The notes: generated from the sequence alone by a model not told the origin. A DNA stretch of 12,885 nucleotides from CAZPLZ01 sp964587525 (GCA_964587525.1 CAZPLZ010000099.1:1-12885), one strand, 5' to 3'. Shown: positions 1 to 7,129, counted from the stretch's first letter. Numbers and translations are program-made.

Positions 1-92
1 GCCCCAACCAGCGGGTTGGTCCCCACCGCTCCTCGCCCCCGCTCGGCCAGCTCGATCGCCCGGTGCATAAAAAGAATGTCTTTCCCCCTCAT
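1..92 (-). CDS. ribD: RibD N-terminus (riboflavin deaminase/reductase), cut by window edge
   Basis: Only the first 30 codons lie in the window; the rest is beyond position 1. The peptide begins MRGKDILFMHRAIELAERGR and continues to a GAVGTNPLVG stretch. This is the opening helix and the (T/S)xPNPxVG motif of the deaminase domain of RibD, which deaminates the early pyrimidine intermediate of riboflavin synthesis and usually carries a reductase domain after it. The ATG at 90-92 is 5 bases past the hicA-remnant stop (98-100). No good Shine-Dalgarno is seen before it. An in-frame ATG at 66-68 has a purine-rich GAGGGGG upstream but at long spacing, so the true start could be either. Translation may depend on read-in from upstream genes. 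Recognition rests on a short N-terminal motif only. Confidence 0.72.
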   Translation of the reverse strand, partial: MRGKDILFMHRAIELAERGRGAVGTNPLVG

Positions 93-97
93 TGCAC

Positions 98-241
98 TTA
101 CCATGGTTTGATACCGAGGTCCTTACAGATTTTCTTTGCGAGGAAATCGTCAATTTCCCTATGCCGCGGAACGGAAGAAACCTTCCTGGAGATGAAATTT
201 ATAAAAATGCTGTGTTTCTTACCCTCTCGAAAAAGAACGCA
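98..241 (-). pseudogene. hicA: hicA toxin remnant lacking its 5' end and start codon
   Basis: This stretch is too short and start-less for ordinary gene finding. Read on the minus strand from 241 to the TAA at 98-100, it gives a peptide starting CVLFREGKKHSIFINFISRK and continuing through SSVPRHREIDDFLAKKICKD to LGIKPW. These are the core and C-terminus of HicA, a small RNA-cleaving dsRBD-fold toxin: the (R)EGxxHS segment carries the conserved histidine, followed by VPRHREI and the C-terminal helix. About the first 10-17 residues of a normal HicA are missing. The frame is open upstream to a TGA at 302-304 but contains no ATG, GTG or TTG, so it cannot start on its own. It overlaps the end of hicB in the -1 frame. 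I read it as the toxin half of a hicBA pair after a deletion across the junction. Confidence 0.7.
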
Positions 242-408
242 GACAACTGCCGCTGAGCCTTGAGAACGAGTTGCAAAGCTTCGTGAAGGTTTTTCCGAGC
301 CTCACCGAGTGTCCTTCCCTGCGTGTTCACGCCCTGAACCTCTTGAACATAACCGACGTACCATCGTCCTCGTTTTTCATAAACTGCCGTGTATTTTCTG
401 TTGGCCAC
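199..408 (-). CDS. hicB: HicB-family antitoxin with altered C-terminus
   Basis: The 69-residue product starts at GTG (406-408) behind a strong AGGAGG seven bases upstream. Residues 3-55 match the small HicB antitoxin fold: KYTAVYEK, then WYVGYVQEVQGVNTQGRTL, then a helix like EARKNLHEALQLVL. HicB normally binds and neutralises HicA and represses its own operon. The last ~13 residues (AFFFERVRNTAFL) do not look like HicB. They are the start of the hicA core read in the wrong frame, so the usual C-terminal tail (roughly 15-25 residues) is lost. The gene probably still makes a truncated protein because its start region is intact. A TAAAAT lies upstream within the 76-base gap after argB, but no matching -35 is visible. 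It is likely non-functional as an antitoxin pair, since the toxin has no start. Confidence 0.7.
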   Translation of the reverse strand: MANRKYTAVYEKRGRWYVGYVQEVQGVNTQGRTLGEARKNLHEALQLVLKAQRQLSAFFFERVRNTAFL

Positions 409-484
409 AACAATTCCTCCTCACCTGCATCATTTTACCATTCTCTGCCTCAAACCCGGCGGCGGTACATCCGCTTGGGTTCCC

Positions 485-1345
485 CTAGCGGATGATTTCG
501 GTGCCCACACCTCTGGTGGTAAAGATTTCAAGCAAGAGCGAGTGGCGGAGGCGGCCATCAACAACGTGCGCCTTCTTCACACCTCTTCGCAGCGCGCCCA
601 GACAGGAGCGCACTTTGGGTATCATGCCTTTGGAGATCACACGACTTCCGATCAAGGCGGAAGCTCTCTTTGCCGTCAGCGAGGACAACAGCCGGCCCTG
701 TCCATCCTGAATCCCGGCCACGTCGGTCATGAGGATGAGCTTGGCGGCCTTGAGCCGGGCGGCCAGCGCTCCCGCCACGTCATCCGCATTGACGTTGTAG
801 AGCTTTCCACCGGCCCCCACCCCCACGGAGGACAAAATGGGAATTTGTTGATTGCGCCAGGCCCAAAGAAGCGGCCCAAGTGAAAATCCTGAGACTTTTC
901 CCACATACCCGAGATCTTCGTGCCGGGAGGCGCCCTTCAAGCGGAGCTTGCGCACCCGCACCACCGCGCCCCGGCGCCCGCTGAAGCCCACGCTGGGTTC
1001 ACCCATCCCATGAAGTCGCCGCACGATCCGCCGGTTGATCTAATCCAGCACCTGCGCGGTCAGCCGCATGGTCTTGGCGTCCGTTACCCGTAGGCCGTGC
1101 ACGAACCTAGGCTGCCGGCCAGCCTTCTTCTGTGCCTCGCTGATCTCCCGGCCCCCGCCATGCACGACGACAGGCCTGATGCCCGCCGTGTGAAAGAAGA
1201 GCACGTCCTGCATCACGCTCTCCTCCCCGCCCGGCAGGTCCTGGATGCTGCCGCCGTACTTGATGACAAACGTCTTGCCCGCGAACGCCCGCAAATACGG
1301 GAGTGCCTCCAGCAGCACATCCGCCTTCGCAATCGCTTGCTTCAT
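485..1345 (-). pseudogene. argB: acetylglutamate kinase with in-frame amber codon at position 102
   Basis: ArgB phosphorylates N-acetyl-L-glutamate with ATP in the second step of arginine synthesis, in the cytoplasm. The reading frame from ATG 1343-1345 to TAG 485-487 has 286 codons and aligns along its whole length with the amino-acid kinase fold: FVIKYGGS (K29, G31-G32), VVVHGGGREI (residues 59-68), HGLRVTD (R86), HGMGEPSVGFSGRRG (from 112), NVNADD (N186), LMTDVAG (D208), and ISKGMIPK with K244. It is broken only by TAG at 1040-1042, between ...AQVLD and INRRIVRRLHG, where a glutamine (CAG) would fit. The frame does not shift. The downstream part could in principle restart at GTG 1022-1024, which would give an inactive fragment lacking the phosphate-binding Lys and Gly residues. 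The gene starts 21 bases after xerC with a poor ribosome site. Causes could be a nonsense mutation, a sequence error or suppression. The gene's own terminator is also TAG, which argues against general recoding. Confidence 0.85.
1040..1042 (-). other. internal in-frame TAG inside argB
   Basis: On the minus strand the codons read CTG GAT TAG ATC AAC CGG CGG ATC GTG. The frame before and after matches acetylglutamate kinase, so this is a point nonsense codon rather than an indel. A single C-to-T change from CAG (or the equivalent G-to-A on the plus strand) would create it. Confidence 0.9.
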
Positions 1346-1366
1346 GAAAGCACGGCGGCGGTAACG

Positions 1367-2278
1367 TTACGCACGGGGGTGGGCATGAGCATAGATCTGC
1401 TTTAAGCGCTTCACGGTGACGCGGGTGTACACCTCCGTGGTGGTCAGGCGCGTGTGCCCCAGCAGCTCCTGCACCACCCGCAGATCGGCGCCGCGCTCAA
1501 GCAGGTGGGTCGCAAACGAGTGCCTTAGCATGTGCGGTGTCACCTGCTTGCCCAGGCTGGCCAGCCGGGTCAGCGTGGCGAAATCCTTGGCGAGCTGGCG
1601 CTGAGAGAGCCGGCCCCACCGGGTGACGAAGACCGGGACGGTCTCCGCAGGCCGCCCGCAGGCCACCCAATACAACTTGAGCGCATCCTGAGACTGCCGG
1701 CCCACCGGGACCATGCGCTCCTTGGCGCCCTTACCGGTGACGCTGACAAACCCCTCCGCGAAGTCCACATCCCCCCAAACGAGCCCCAGGGCCTCGCTCG
1801 CCCGCAACCCGCTGCCATACAGCAGCTCCAGGATGGCCTTCACCCGAATCCAGCGCACGTTGCTGCCCTTGATCCCCACGGCAAGCGCGGCGCGGAGGAC
1901 CTTCAGCACCTCGCCTTCGTCCAGCGCCCGCGGGAGTGGCCGGCCTCTCCGCGGGCTTCGCACCCCGAGCGCCGGGTTGGCCTTGAACCAGCCTCGGCGG
2001 CACCCGTGCTGGAAGAACGACCGCAGCGACGACAGCTTCCGCGCCAGCGAGCTGGCACCCAGCCCGCGGCGCAGGGATTCAGCCGCGAACCCCCGCACAT
2101 CGGCGACGCTCACCTCCTCCCAAGAGCCCGCCCTGCCCTCCCTGCCCAGGTGACGCGTGATCTCGTTCAAGTCACCCCGATAGGCTTGAAGGGTGTGCGG
2201 CGACGCGCCGCGCTCGGCGGACAAGGCTCTCAAGAACTGGTCAATCCGAACGTGCAAACCTGCTGGAGCCATCACCAT
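1367..2278 (-). CDS. xerC: XerC/XerD-type site-specific tyrosine recombinase
   Basis: The 303-residue protein has the standard Xer length and layout. An N-terminal SAM-like core-binding domain (about 8-95, with RIDQFLRALSAERGASPHTL) is followed by the catalytic domain. All active-site residues are present: R159 in SGLRASE, K183 in TGKGAKER, H249 and R252 in HMLRHS, H275 in LLGH, and the nucleophile Y284 in TTEVYTRV. Xer recombinases resolve chromosome dimers at dif during division. The QELLGH and LRHSFATH wording is closer to XerC than XerD, but the two cannot be separated firmly here. The start ATG (2276-2278) is 7 bases past the uvrA stop, with AAGGTG just upstream in the end of uvrA, so it is probably co-transcribed with uvrA. 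A second ATG two codons later is an alternative start. No integron or phage context is seen, so a housekeeping role is likelier than a mobile integrase. Confidence 0.9.
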   Translation of the reverse strand: MVMAPAGLHVRIDQFLRALSAERGASPHTLQAYRGDLNEITRHLGREGRAGSWEEVSVADVRGFAAESLRRGLGASSLARKLSSLRSFFQHGCRRGWFKANPALGVRSPRRGRPLPRALDEGEVLKVLRAALAVGIKGSNVRWIRVKAILELLYGSGLRASEALGLVWGDVDFAEGFVSVTGKGAKERMVPVGRQSQDALKLYWVACGRPAETVPVFVTRWGRLSQRQLAKDFATLTRLASLGKQVTPHMLRHSFATHLLERGADLRVVQELLGHTRLTTTEVYTRVTVKRLKQIYAHAHPRA

Positions 2279-2285
2279 ACGAAGG

Positions 2286-5129
2286 TCACACCTTCGAGAG
2301 CACGGGGGTCCGCAGCCGTTCCAGGACCCGGGCGAGAACCTTTCCCGTGTGCGACTCGCGCACCTTGGTCACCTGCTCCGGCGTCCCAGCGGCGACCACC
2401 CACCCACCCGCGTCACCGCCCTCCGGTCCGAGGTCCACGATGTAATCCGCGGTCTTGACGACATCCAGGTTATGCTCGATCACCAGCACGGTGTTGCCGG
2501 AGTCCACCAGCCGGTTGAGCACCTCCAGCAACTTGCGCACATCTTCAAAGTGCAGCCCGGTCGTAGGCTCATCCAGGACATAGAAAGTCCTCCCCGTGGA
2601 ACGCTTGCTCAACTCCGTGGAGAGCTTCACCCGCTGCGCCTCCCCGCCAGAGAGCGTGGTGGCAGGCTGCCCCAGCTTGATGTAACCCAGCCCCACGTCA
2701 TAGAACGTGCCCAGGATCCGTGCAAGCGGTGGATGAGCTGCAAAGAACTGCACCCCCTCGTTCACCGTCATATCGAGCACCTCCGAGATGTTCTTGCCCT
2801 TGTACGTGATCTCCAGGGTTTCCCGGTTATACCGTTTGCCCTTGCACACCTCACAGGGGACGTACACATCCGGCAGGAAGTGCATCTCGATGCGCAGGAT
2901 CCCGTCACCCTGGCAGGCCTCACAGCGGCCGCCCTGCACATTGAACGAAAACCGCCCCGGGGCGTACCCCCGCACCTTGGCGTCCGGAAGCGAGGCGAAG
3001 AGGTTCCGGATGTGGGTGAAGGCCCCCGTGTAGGTGGCGGGGTTGGACCGGGGCGTCCGGCCAATCGGCGACTGGTCCACCACGATCACTTTGTCCAAGT
3101 ACTGCGCTCCATCCATGGAGGTGTACTTAGCCGATTTGATCGGGGTGCGGTACAGCTCGTGGATCAGCGCCGGATAGAGAGTTTCGGCTACGAGGCTGCT
3201 CTTGCCGGAACCTGACACCCCGCAGACACACACGAACGTGCCCAGGGGCAAGCGGACCTCATCGCCCTTGAGATTGTTCTCCCGGGGCCCCTTGAGCGTC
3301 AGCCACTTCCCGTTCCCCTCTCGCCGCTGTTTCGGCACCGGGATCACCCGGGCGCCCGACAGATACTGGCCAGTGAGCGACGCCGTGGTGTGCATGATCT
3401 CCTGTGGTGTCCCGGCAGCAACCACGTAGCCGCCCTCGACGCCAGCGCCCGGTCCCAGGTCCAGGAGATAGTCGGCCCCTTCCATCGTTTCGGCATCGTG
3501 TTCAACGACGATCACGGTGTTCCCCAAATCACGCATCGCTTTCAGAGTCGAAATCAGCCGGGCATTGTCCCGCTGGTGCAGCCCGATGGAAGGCTCATCC
3601 AGGATATACATCACACCCACCAGGGAAGAGCCGATCTGGGTCGCCAGGTGGATTCGCTGGGACTCGCCCCCGGACAGGGTTCCAGCGGCACGGTCCAGGG
3701 TCAGGTAATCCAACCCGACATTGCTGAGGAACTTGAGCCGGGCGCGGATCTCCTTGAGTATCTGCCCGGCTATTTTCTGCTCCCTGGGCGTCAGCTTCAC
3801 GTTCTCGAAAAATTCCGCGGCGTCCTTCACCGACATGACTGTGACCTCGCAGACGTTGAGACTGGCGATCTTCACGGCCAGCGCTTCTTTTTTCAGCCGC
3901 GCTCCCCCGCACGCCTGGCAGGCCAGCTCCCGCACGTACCGGGACAGGATCGCGGAATCCAGGTCGCCCTCGGTCTCGGTCTCATCATGGCGCTGCCGCA
4001 GGATTTCCAAAACACCCTCAAATTTCCCAAAATACCGCTGTTGCTTCCCATCCCTGTAATATTTCACCTCGATCTCCTCGTCGGAGCCGTGCAGGATAAT
4101 CTCCTTGGCGGCGGCGGGAAGCTTCTTGAACGGGAGATCCAGCCGGAACCGGTGGCGATCCGACAGCGCCTTGAGCATCTGATGATAGAACAGCGCCCCA
4201 GGATGGTCCCATGGCCGGATCGCACCAGCGATCAGCGGGCGGTTTTCGTCAATGGCCAGCCGTGGGTCCACCTCGGTGGTCGAGCCTAAACCATTGCATT
4301 CTGGGCACGCGCCGAACGGGCTGTTGAACGAGAACAGCCGGGGCGACAGCTCCTCCATGGAGATGCCGCAGTCCGGGCAGGCCAGCGTTTGGGAAAACAC
4401 GTGCGTGTGGCCGTTGATCTCAGCGCTCATGACGCCCTGTCCTAGCTTCAGCGCCAAGTCCACCGAGTCCGCGAGCCGCTTCGCGATCGCTTCAGATACG
4501 ACGAGCCGGTCCACCACGACCTCAATCATGTGTTTTTTGTTCTTATCGAGCTTGATCTCCTCCGTCAGCTCGCGCAGCTCCTTGTCCACGCGGACCCGAA
4601 CGAAGCCCTGACCGCGGAGTGATTCAAAGATCTGCCGGTACTCCCCCTTCCGCCCGCGCACCACGGGCGCCAGGATCATCAGCTTGCTCCCGCGGGGCTG
4701 AGCTTGAACGCTGTCCACGATCTGGTCCACGGTTTGACGGGTGATGGGCTTGCCACAGTTGTGGCAGTGCGGCTGGCCGATACGCGCAAACAGGAGGCGC
4801 AAATAATCGTAGATCTCGGTGACGGTGCCCACCGTGGACCGCGGGTTGTGGCTGACCGCCTTCTGCTGGATGGCGATGGCCGGCGACAGACCCTCGATCG
4901 AATCCACGTCCGGTTTCTCCATCTGGCCGAGGAACTGGCGGGCATAGGTGGACAGCGACTCGACATACCGGCGCTGCCCCTCAGCGTAGAGCGTGTCGAA
5001 CGCCAGCGAGGATTTCCCTGATCCGGACAGTCCGGTGATGACGATGAACTTGTCCCGGGGCAAAGTCAGGGAGATGTTTTTAAGGTTGTGCTCCCGCGCG
5101 CCGCGAATAACGATATTCTGGTGGGCCAA
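2286..5129 (-). CDS. uvrA: UvrABC excinuclease subunit A
   Basis: The 947-residue product is a full-length UvrA, the damage-sensing ATPase that dimerises, scans DNA and loads UvrB for nucleotide excision repair. It has the two ABC modules in order: Walker A GLSGSGKSS at 33-41, a first signature LSGGESQR followed by YILDEPSIGLH, then a second Walker A GVSGSGKSS around K643, a second LSGGEAQR and YVLDEPTTGLH. Zinc-binding Cys pairs are visible as CPDC...CPEC in the first half and CEAC...CEVC in the second. The start is TTG at 5127-5129: a strong GAGGGGGG sits about 6 bases upstream, the resulting MAHQNIVIRGAREHNLKN matches the family N-terminus, and no in-frame ATG or GTG fits. It lies 23 bases after the Crp-like gene and 7 bases before xerC, within one apparent operon. 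Confidence 0.97.
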   Translation of the reverse strand: MAHQNIVIRGAREHNLKNISLTLPRDKFIVITGLSGSGKSSLAFDTLYAEGQRRYVESLSTYARQFLGQMEKPDVDSIEGLSPAIAIQQKAVSHNPRSTVGTVTEIYDYLRLLFARIGQPHCHNCGKPITRQTVDQIVDSVQAQPRGSKLMILAPVVRGRKGEYRQIFESLRGQGFVRVRVDKELRELTEEIKLDKNKKHMIEVVVDRLVVSEAIAKRLADSVDLALKLGQGVMSAEINGHTHVFSQTLACPDCGISMEELSPRLFSFNSPFGACPECNGLGSTTEVDPRLAIDENRPLIAGAIRPWDHPGALFYHQMLKALSDRHRFRLDLPFKKLPAAAKEIILHGSDEEIEVKYYRDGKQQRYFGKFEGVLEILRQRHDETETEGDLDSAILSRYVRELACQACGGARLKKEALAVKIASLNVCEVTVMSVKDAAEFFENVKLTPREQKIAGQILKEIRARLKFLSNVGLDYLTLDRAAGTLSGGESQRIHLATQIGSSLVGVMYILDEPSIGLHQRDNARLISTLKAMRDLGNTVIVVEHDAETMEGADYLLDLGPGAGVEGGYVVAAGTPQEIMHTTASLTGQYLSGARVIPVPKQRREGNGKWLTLKGPRENNLKGDEVRLPLGTFVCVCGVSGSGKSSLVAETLYPALIHELYRTPIKSAKYTSMDGAQYLDKVIVVDQSPIGRTPRSNPATYTGAFTHIRNLFASLPDAKVRGYAPGRFSFNVQGGRCEACQGDGILRIEMHFLPDVYVPCEVCKGKRYNRETLEITYKGKNISEVLDMTVNEGVQFFAAHPPLARILGTFYDVGLGYIKLGQPATTLSGGEAQRVKLSTELSKRSTGRTFYVLDEPTTGLHFEDVRKLLEVLNRLVDSGNTVLVIEHNLDVVKTADYIVDLGPEGGDAGGWVVAAGTPEQVTKVRESHTGKVLARVLERLRTPVLSKV

Positions 5130-5152
5130 AAGACACCCCCCTCAAAAAGAAT

Positions 5153-5812
5153 TTAGAAGCCGAATTCTTCCTTCATCGTGAGGTACTGGATGAATTTCTC
5201 GAGGTTCTCAGTGCTCAGCACAACGATCTGCCCGTCCTGGATTTCGATGATCTTGCTCTGACGGAGCTTCTGGACCACGTCCTGCACCTTGGGCAACTCG
5301 TCCTCCATCCCCACGTCCTTAGCCAGCTCGCGTTCACCAAAGGGGAACTCCATCTTGATGCCCCCGGGACCCTTGACGCCACGCTGATGGCACTGCATCA
5401 GAATGTGGCCAGCGATCCGCCGGTTCACGTCCTTGATCAGCAGGTTCTCAATCTGCTTGTTGGTGTCCCGCAGCCGGTTACTCAAGTTCTTGAGGATCTT
5501 ACGGACGATGGCCGGGTTGGACTGAATGTGCATCTCGAATGTTCGCTCGTCGAGCATGATCGCACGGGTCTCCTGCACCGCCCGCGCGTTGGCGGAGCGG
5601 GGCGCCTTGTCAATGATGGCCATCTCGCCGAAGAAATCCCCCGGCCCGTAAAACGCCAGCGACTTCTCACCCTTGGAAGTGGTCAAGTACACCTCCACCT
5701 TGCCAGTCTGGATGACGTACATGAAATCACCGGTATCTCCTTGTTTAAAGATAATCTCCTGAGGCCGGTAGGACCTCGAAAATTTTTCAAGCGCTTCTGG
5801 ACCTTCCGCCAC
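5153..5812 (-). CDS. Crp/Fnr-family regulator with atypical DNA-reading helix
   Basis: The 219-residue protein has a cyclic-nucleotide-binding beta-roll (about 12-105), a long dimer helix (about 105-135) and a C-terminal winged helix (about 155-200). The phosphate-binding cassette is well kept: FFGEMAIIDKAPRSANA with G62-E63 and R72-S73-A74, so binding of cAMP or a related nucleotide is plausible. There are no N-terminal cysteines as in Fnr. In the winged helix, FGERELAKDVGM is normal, but the next helix reads EDELPKVQDVV, where E. coli CRP has SRETVGRIL. The R180, E181 and R185 contacts are lost, a proline is present and there are about two extra residues. It may read a different site or bind DNA poorly. 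GTG start 5810-5812 has AGGAGG eight bases upstream. It heads the crp-uvrA-xerC-argB run and may control it. Confidence 0.88.
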   Translation of the reverse strand: MAEGPEALEKFSRSYRPQEIIFKQGDTGDFMYVIQTGKVEVYLTTSKGEKSLAFYGPGDFFGEMAIIDKAPRSANARAVQETRAIMLDERTFEMHIQSNPAIVRKILKNLSNRLRDTNKQIENLLIKDVNRRIAGHILMQCHQRGVKGPGGIKMEFPFGERELAKDVGMEDELPKVQDVVQKLRQSKIIEIQDGQIVVLSTENLEKFIQYLTMKEEFGF

Positions 5813-5816
5813 GTGC

Positions 5817-5840
5817 GTTTCCTCCTCGAGTTTCTCCTCG
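5817..5840 (-). repeat. tandem Shine-Dalgarno-like repeat in the crp-like leader
   Basis: Two near-identical units stand head to tail just before the GTG start: CGAGGAGGAAAC at 5817-5828 and CGAGGAGAAAC at 5830-5840. The start-proximal copy is the working ribosome site. The distal one has no start codon at a useful distance and may be a standby site or a slip duplication. Confidence 0.55.
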
Positions 5841-5870
5841 GAGCTTACTTATCGTTGCCCCGAGTGAAAC

Positions 5871-5900
5871 ATTATACCCTCAGATTCAGAGAGGCCACAA
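5871..5900 (-). promoter_or_regulatory. sigma-70-type promoter for the crp-like/uvrA operon
   Basis: On the minus strand a perfect TATAAT (5871-5876) is preceded by an 18-base spacer and TTGTGG (5895-5900), which keeps the TTG of the -35 consensus. Transcription would start near 5865, leaving a leader of about 50 bases before the GTG start. It lies in the 126-base gap after the dehydratase gene. No clear terminator hairpin was seen in that gap. Confidence 0.6.
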
Positions 5901-5938
5901 GATCAACTCGAAGCTTCCACCGCACGGAAAGACTGGTA

Positions 5939-7129
5939 TTAAGGAGATTTCCGTTTGGCCTTCCCCGCCGTGGAGCCGCCGAAACCGCGCAGATGCCAGT
6001 CGTCGGCCCACAGATTGAAAAATATTTTCTTCATGGGGTTGGCCTTGATCACCGCTTCGTTAAGCTCCACCCCCAGCCCCGGCTTCACCGGAGGCGCGAT
6101 GTAGCCGTCCACCACCCGGGGGAAGCCGATGATCGCATCACGCACGTGCGGTTCGGCGAAATCGTCGAAGACTTCCTGGATCTTGAAATTGGTCATGGTG
6201 AAATCCGCATGGACAGACGCCGTGGTGCAGACCGGGCCCTGGGAGTTGTGCGGCGCCACCGTGACATACCGGGCGTCAGCCATGGCCGCCATTTTCTTCA
6301 TCTCCAGAATGCCTCCGCAGTGGGTGACGTCAAACTGCGCGATGTCGATCCGGCCGCGCTCCAGCAGGTCCCGGGCCCCGTACCGGGTGTAGCACCGCTC
6401 ACCCGCCGCCACCGGGATCAGGCCGGTGATCTTGTCCGCCGCCCTCCCCAGCTCGTCATAATTGTCCGGTGGCACCGGCTCTTCAAACCACGCCGGCTTG
6501 AAAGGCGCCAGCTCCCTTGCCATCTCGACCGCGGTGGCCGTGGAGAAGCGTCCGTGGCCTTCCACCATGATCTCCACGTCCGGCCCCACGGCGTCCCGCA
6601 GCGCCTCGATGATCCCGATGGACAACAGCTTCTCCTTCCGCGTCAGCTCATACGCGCCGGGGCCAAACGGGTCCACCTTGAGCGCCTGGTATCCCTTGTC
6701 CAGCACCACCTTCACCCGTTTGGCATATTCCCTGGGGGTGCGCTTCACGGTGTACCAGCCGTTCGCGTAGGCTTTGAGCTTTTCGTGGCACCGGCCCCCC
6801 AGCAGCTTATAAACAGGCAGCCCGGCCGCCTTGCCGACGATATCCCAGCAGGCGATCTCCACCGCGCTGATGGCGGTGGTGGCCATCACCCCGCCTCGCC
6901 AAAATTCGTTCCGCCACATCCGCAGCCACAGGTCTTCGATATCAAAAGGGTCGGAGCCCAGCACATGCCTGCGCTTCACCCCCTCGAGATACCCCAGGAC
7001 TCCTTCTTCGCGGTTGACCAGCGTGGCTTCACCGATCCCGGTCAGCCCCTCATCCGTCGTAAGCCTGAGAAAAATTAAATTCCGCCACGCTGAACCCATG
7101 GGAAAAACTTGCATGTCGGTAATTTTCAT
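5939..7129 (-). CDS. enolase-superfamily sugar-acid dehydratase (galactonate dehydratase-like)
   Basis: This 396-residue protein belongs to the mandelate racemase/muconate lactonizing enzyme family, which uses Mg2+ to draw a proton from the carbon next to a carboxylate. After a capping domain ending near residue 120, the barrel carries ALKVD (K151), MVEGHGRF (E190 and H192), WFEEP (E216/E217), PVAAGER (E244) and VAPHNSQGP (H294). The spacing and the wording of the last third resemble D-galactonate dehydratase, whose ligand set is Asp/Glu/Glu with two catalytic His. Here the first ligand is Glu instead of Asp. The natural substrate is probably a hexonate or related acid sugar but cannot be named. 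The open frame extends to a GTG at 7139-7141; ATG 7127-7129 (MKITDM) was chosen because MKIT starts are usual. It ends in a short basic tail rich in Lys/Arg. It sits 35 bases after the TauE-like gene, probably co-transcribed. Confidence 0.85.
   Translation of the reverse strand: MKITDMQVFPMGSAWRNLIFLRLTTDEGLTGIGEATLVNREEGVLGYLEGVKRRHVLGSDPFDIEDLWLRMWRNEFWRGGVMATTAISAVEIACWDIVGKAAGLPVYKLLGGRCHEKLKAYANGWYTVKRTPREYAKRVKVVLDKGYQALKVDPFGPGAYELTRKEKLLSIGIIEALRDAVGPDVEIMVEGHGRFSTATAVEMARELAPFKPAWFEEPVPPDNYDELGRAADKITGLIPVAAGERCYTRYGARDLLERGRIDIAQFDVTHCGGILEMKKMAAMADARYVTVAPHNSQGPVCTTASVHADFTMTNFKIQEVFDDFAEPHVRDAIIGFPRVVDGYIAPPVKPGLGVELNEAVIKANPMKKIFFNLWADDWHLRGFGGSTAGKAKRKSP

Noticed and set aside
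485..1024. Second half of argB as a separate gene starting at GTG 1022-1024
   Set aside because: It lacks the phosphate-binding N-terminus of the kinase, has no ribosome site, and joins the first half in the same frame through one TAG.
1040..1042. TAG in argB as pyrrolysine or genome-wide amber recoding
   Set aside because: argB itself and the TauE-like gene end in TAG, and nothing in the window suggests a recoding apparatus. Local suppression was kept as a possibility only.
1367..2278. The tyrosine recombinase as a phage or integron integrase
   Set aside because: It has the length, domain order and neighbours of a housekeeping Xer protein, and no att sites, cassettes or phage genes are nearby.
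1532..2458. A 308-codon plus-strand open frame across xerC and the uvrA end
   Set aside because: Antisense to xerC with all catalytic residues intact; low-complexity Pro/Arg/His content and no ribosome site.
3390..4289. A 299-codon plus-strand open frame inside uvrA
   Set aside because: Antisense shadow of uvrA, which has every expected ABC and zinc motif on the other strand.
5387..7078. A 563-codon plus-strand open frame opposite the Crp-like and dehydratase genes
   Set aside because: It is the antisense of two well-supported genes; its peptide is rich in His/Arg/Pro with no recognisable motif, typical of high-G+C shadow frames.
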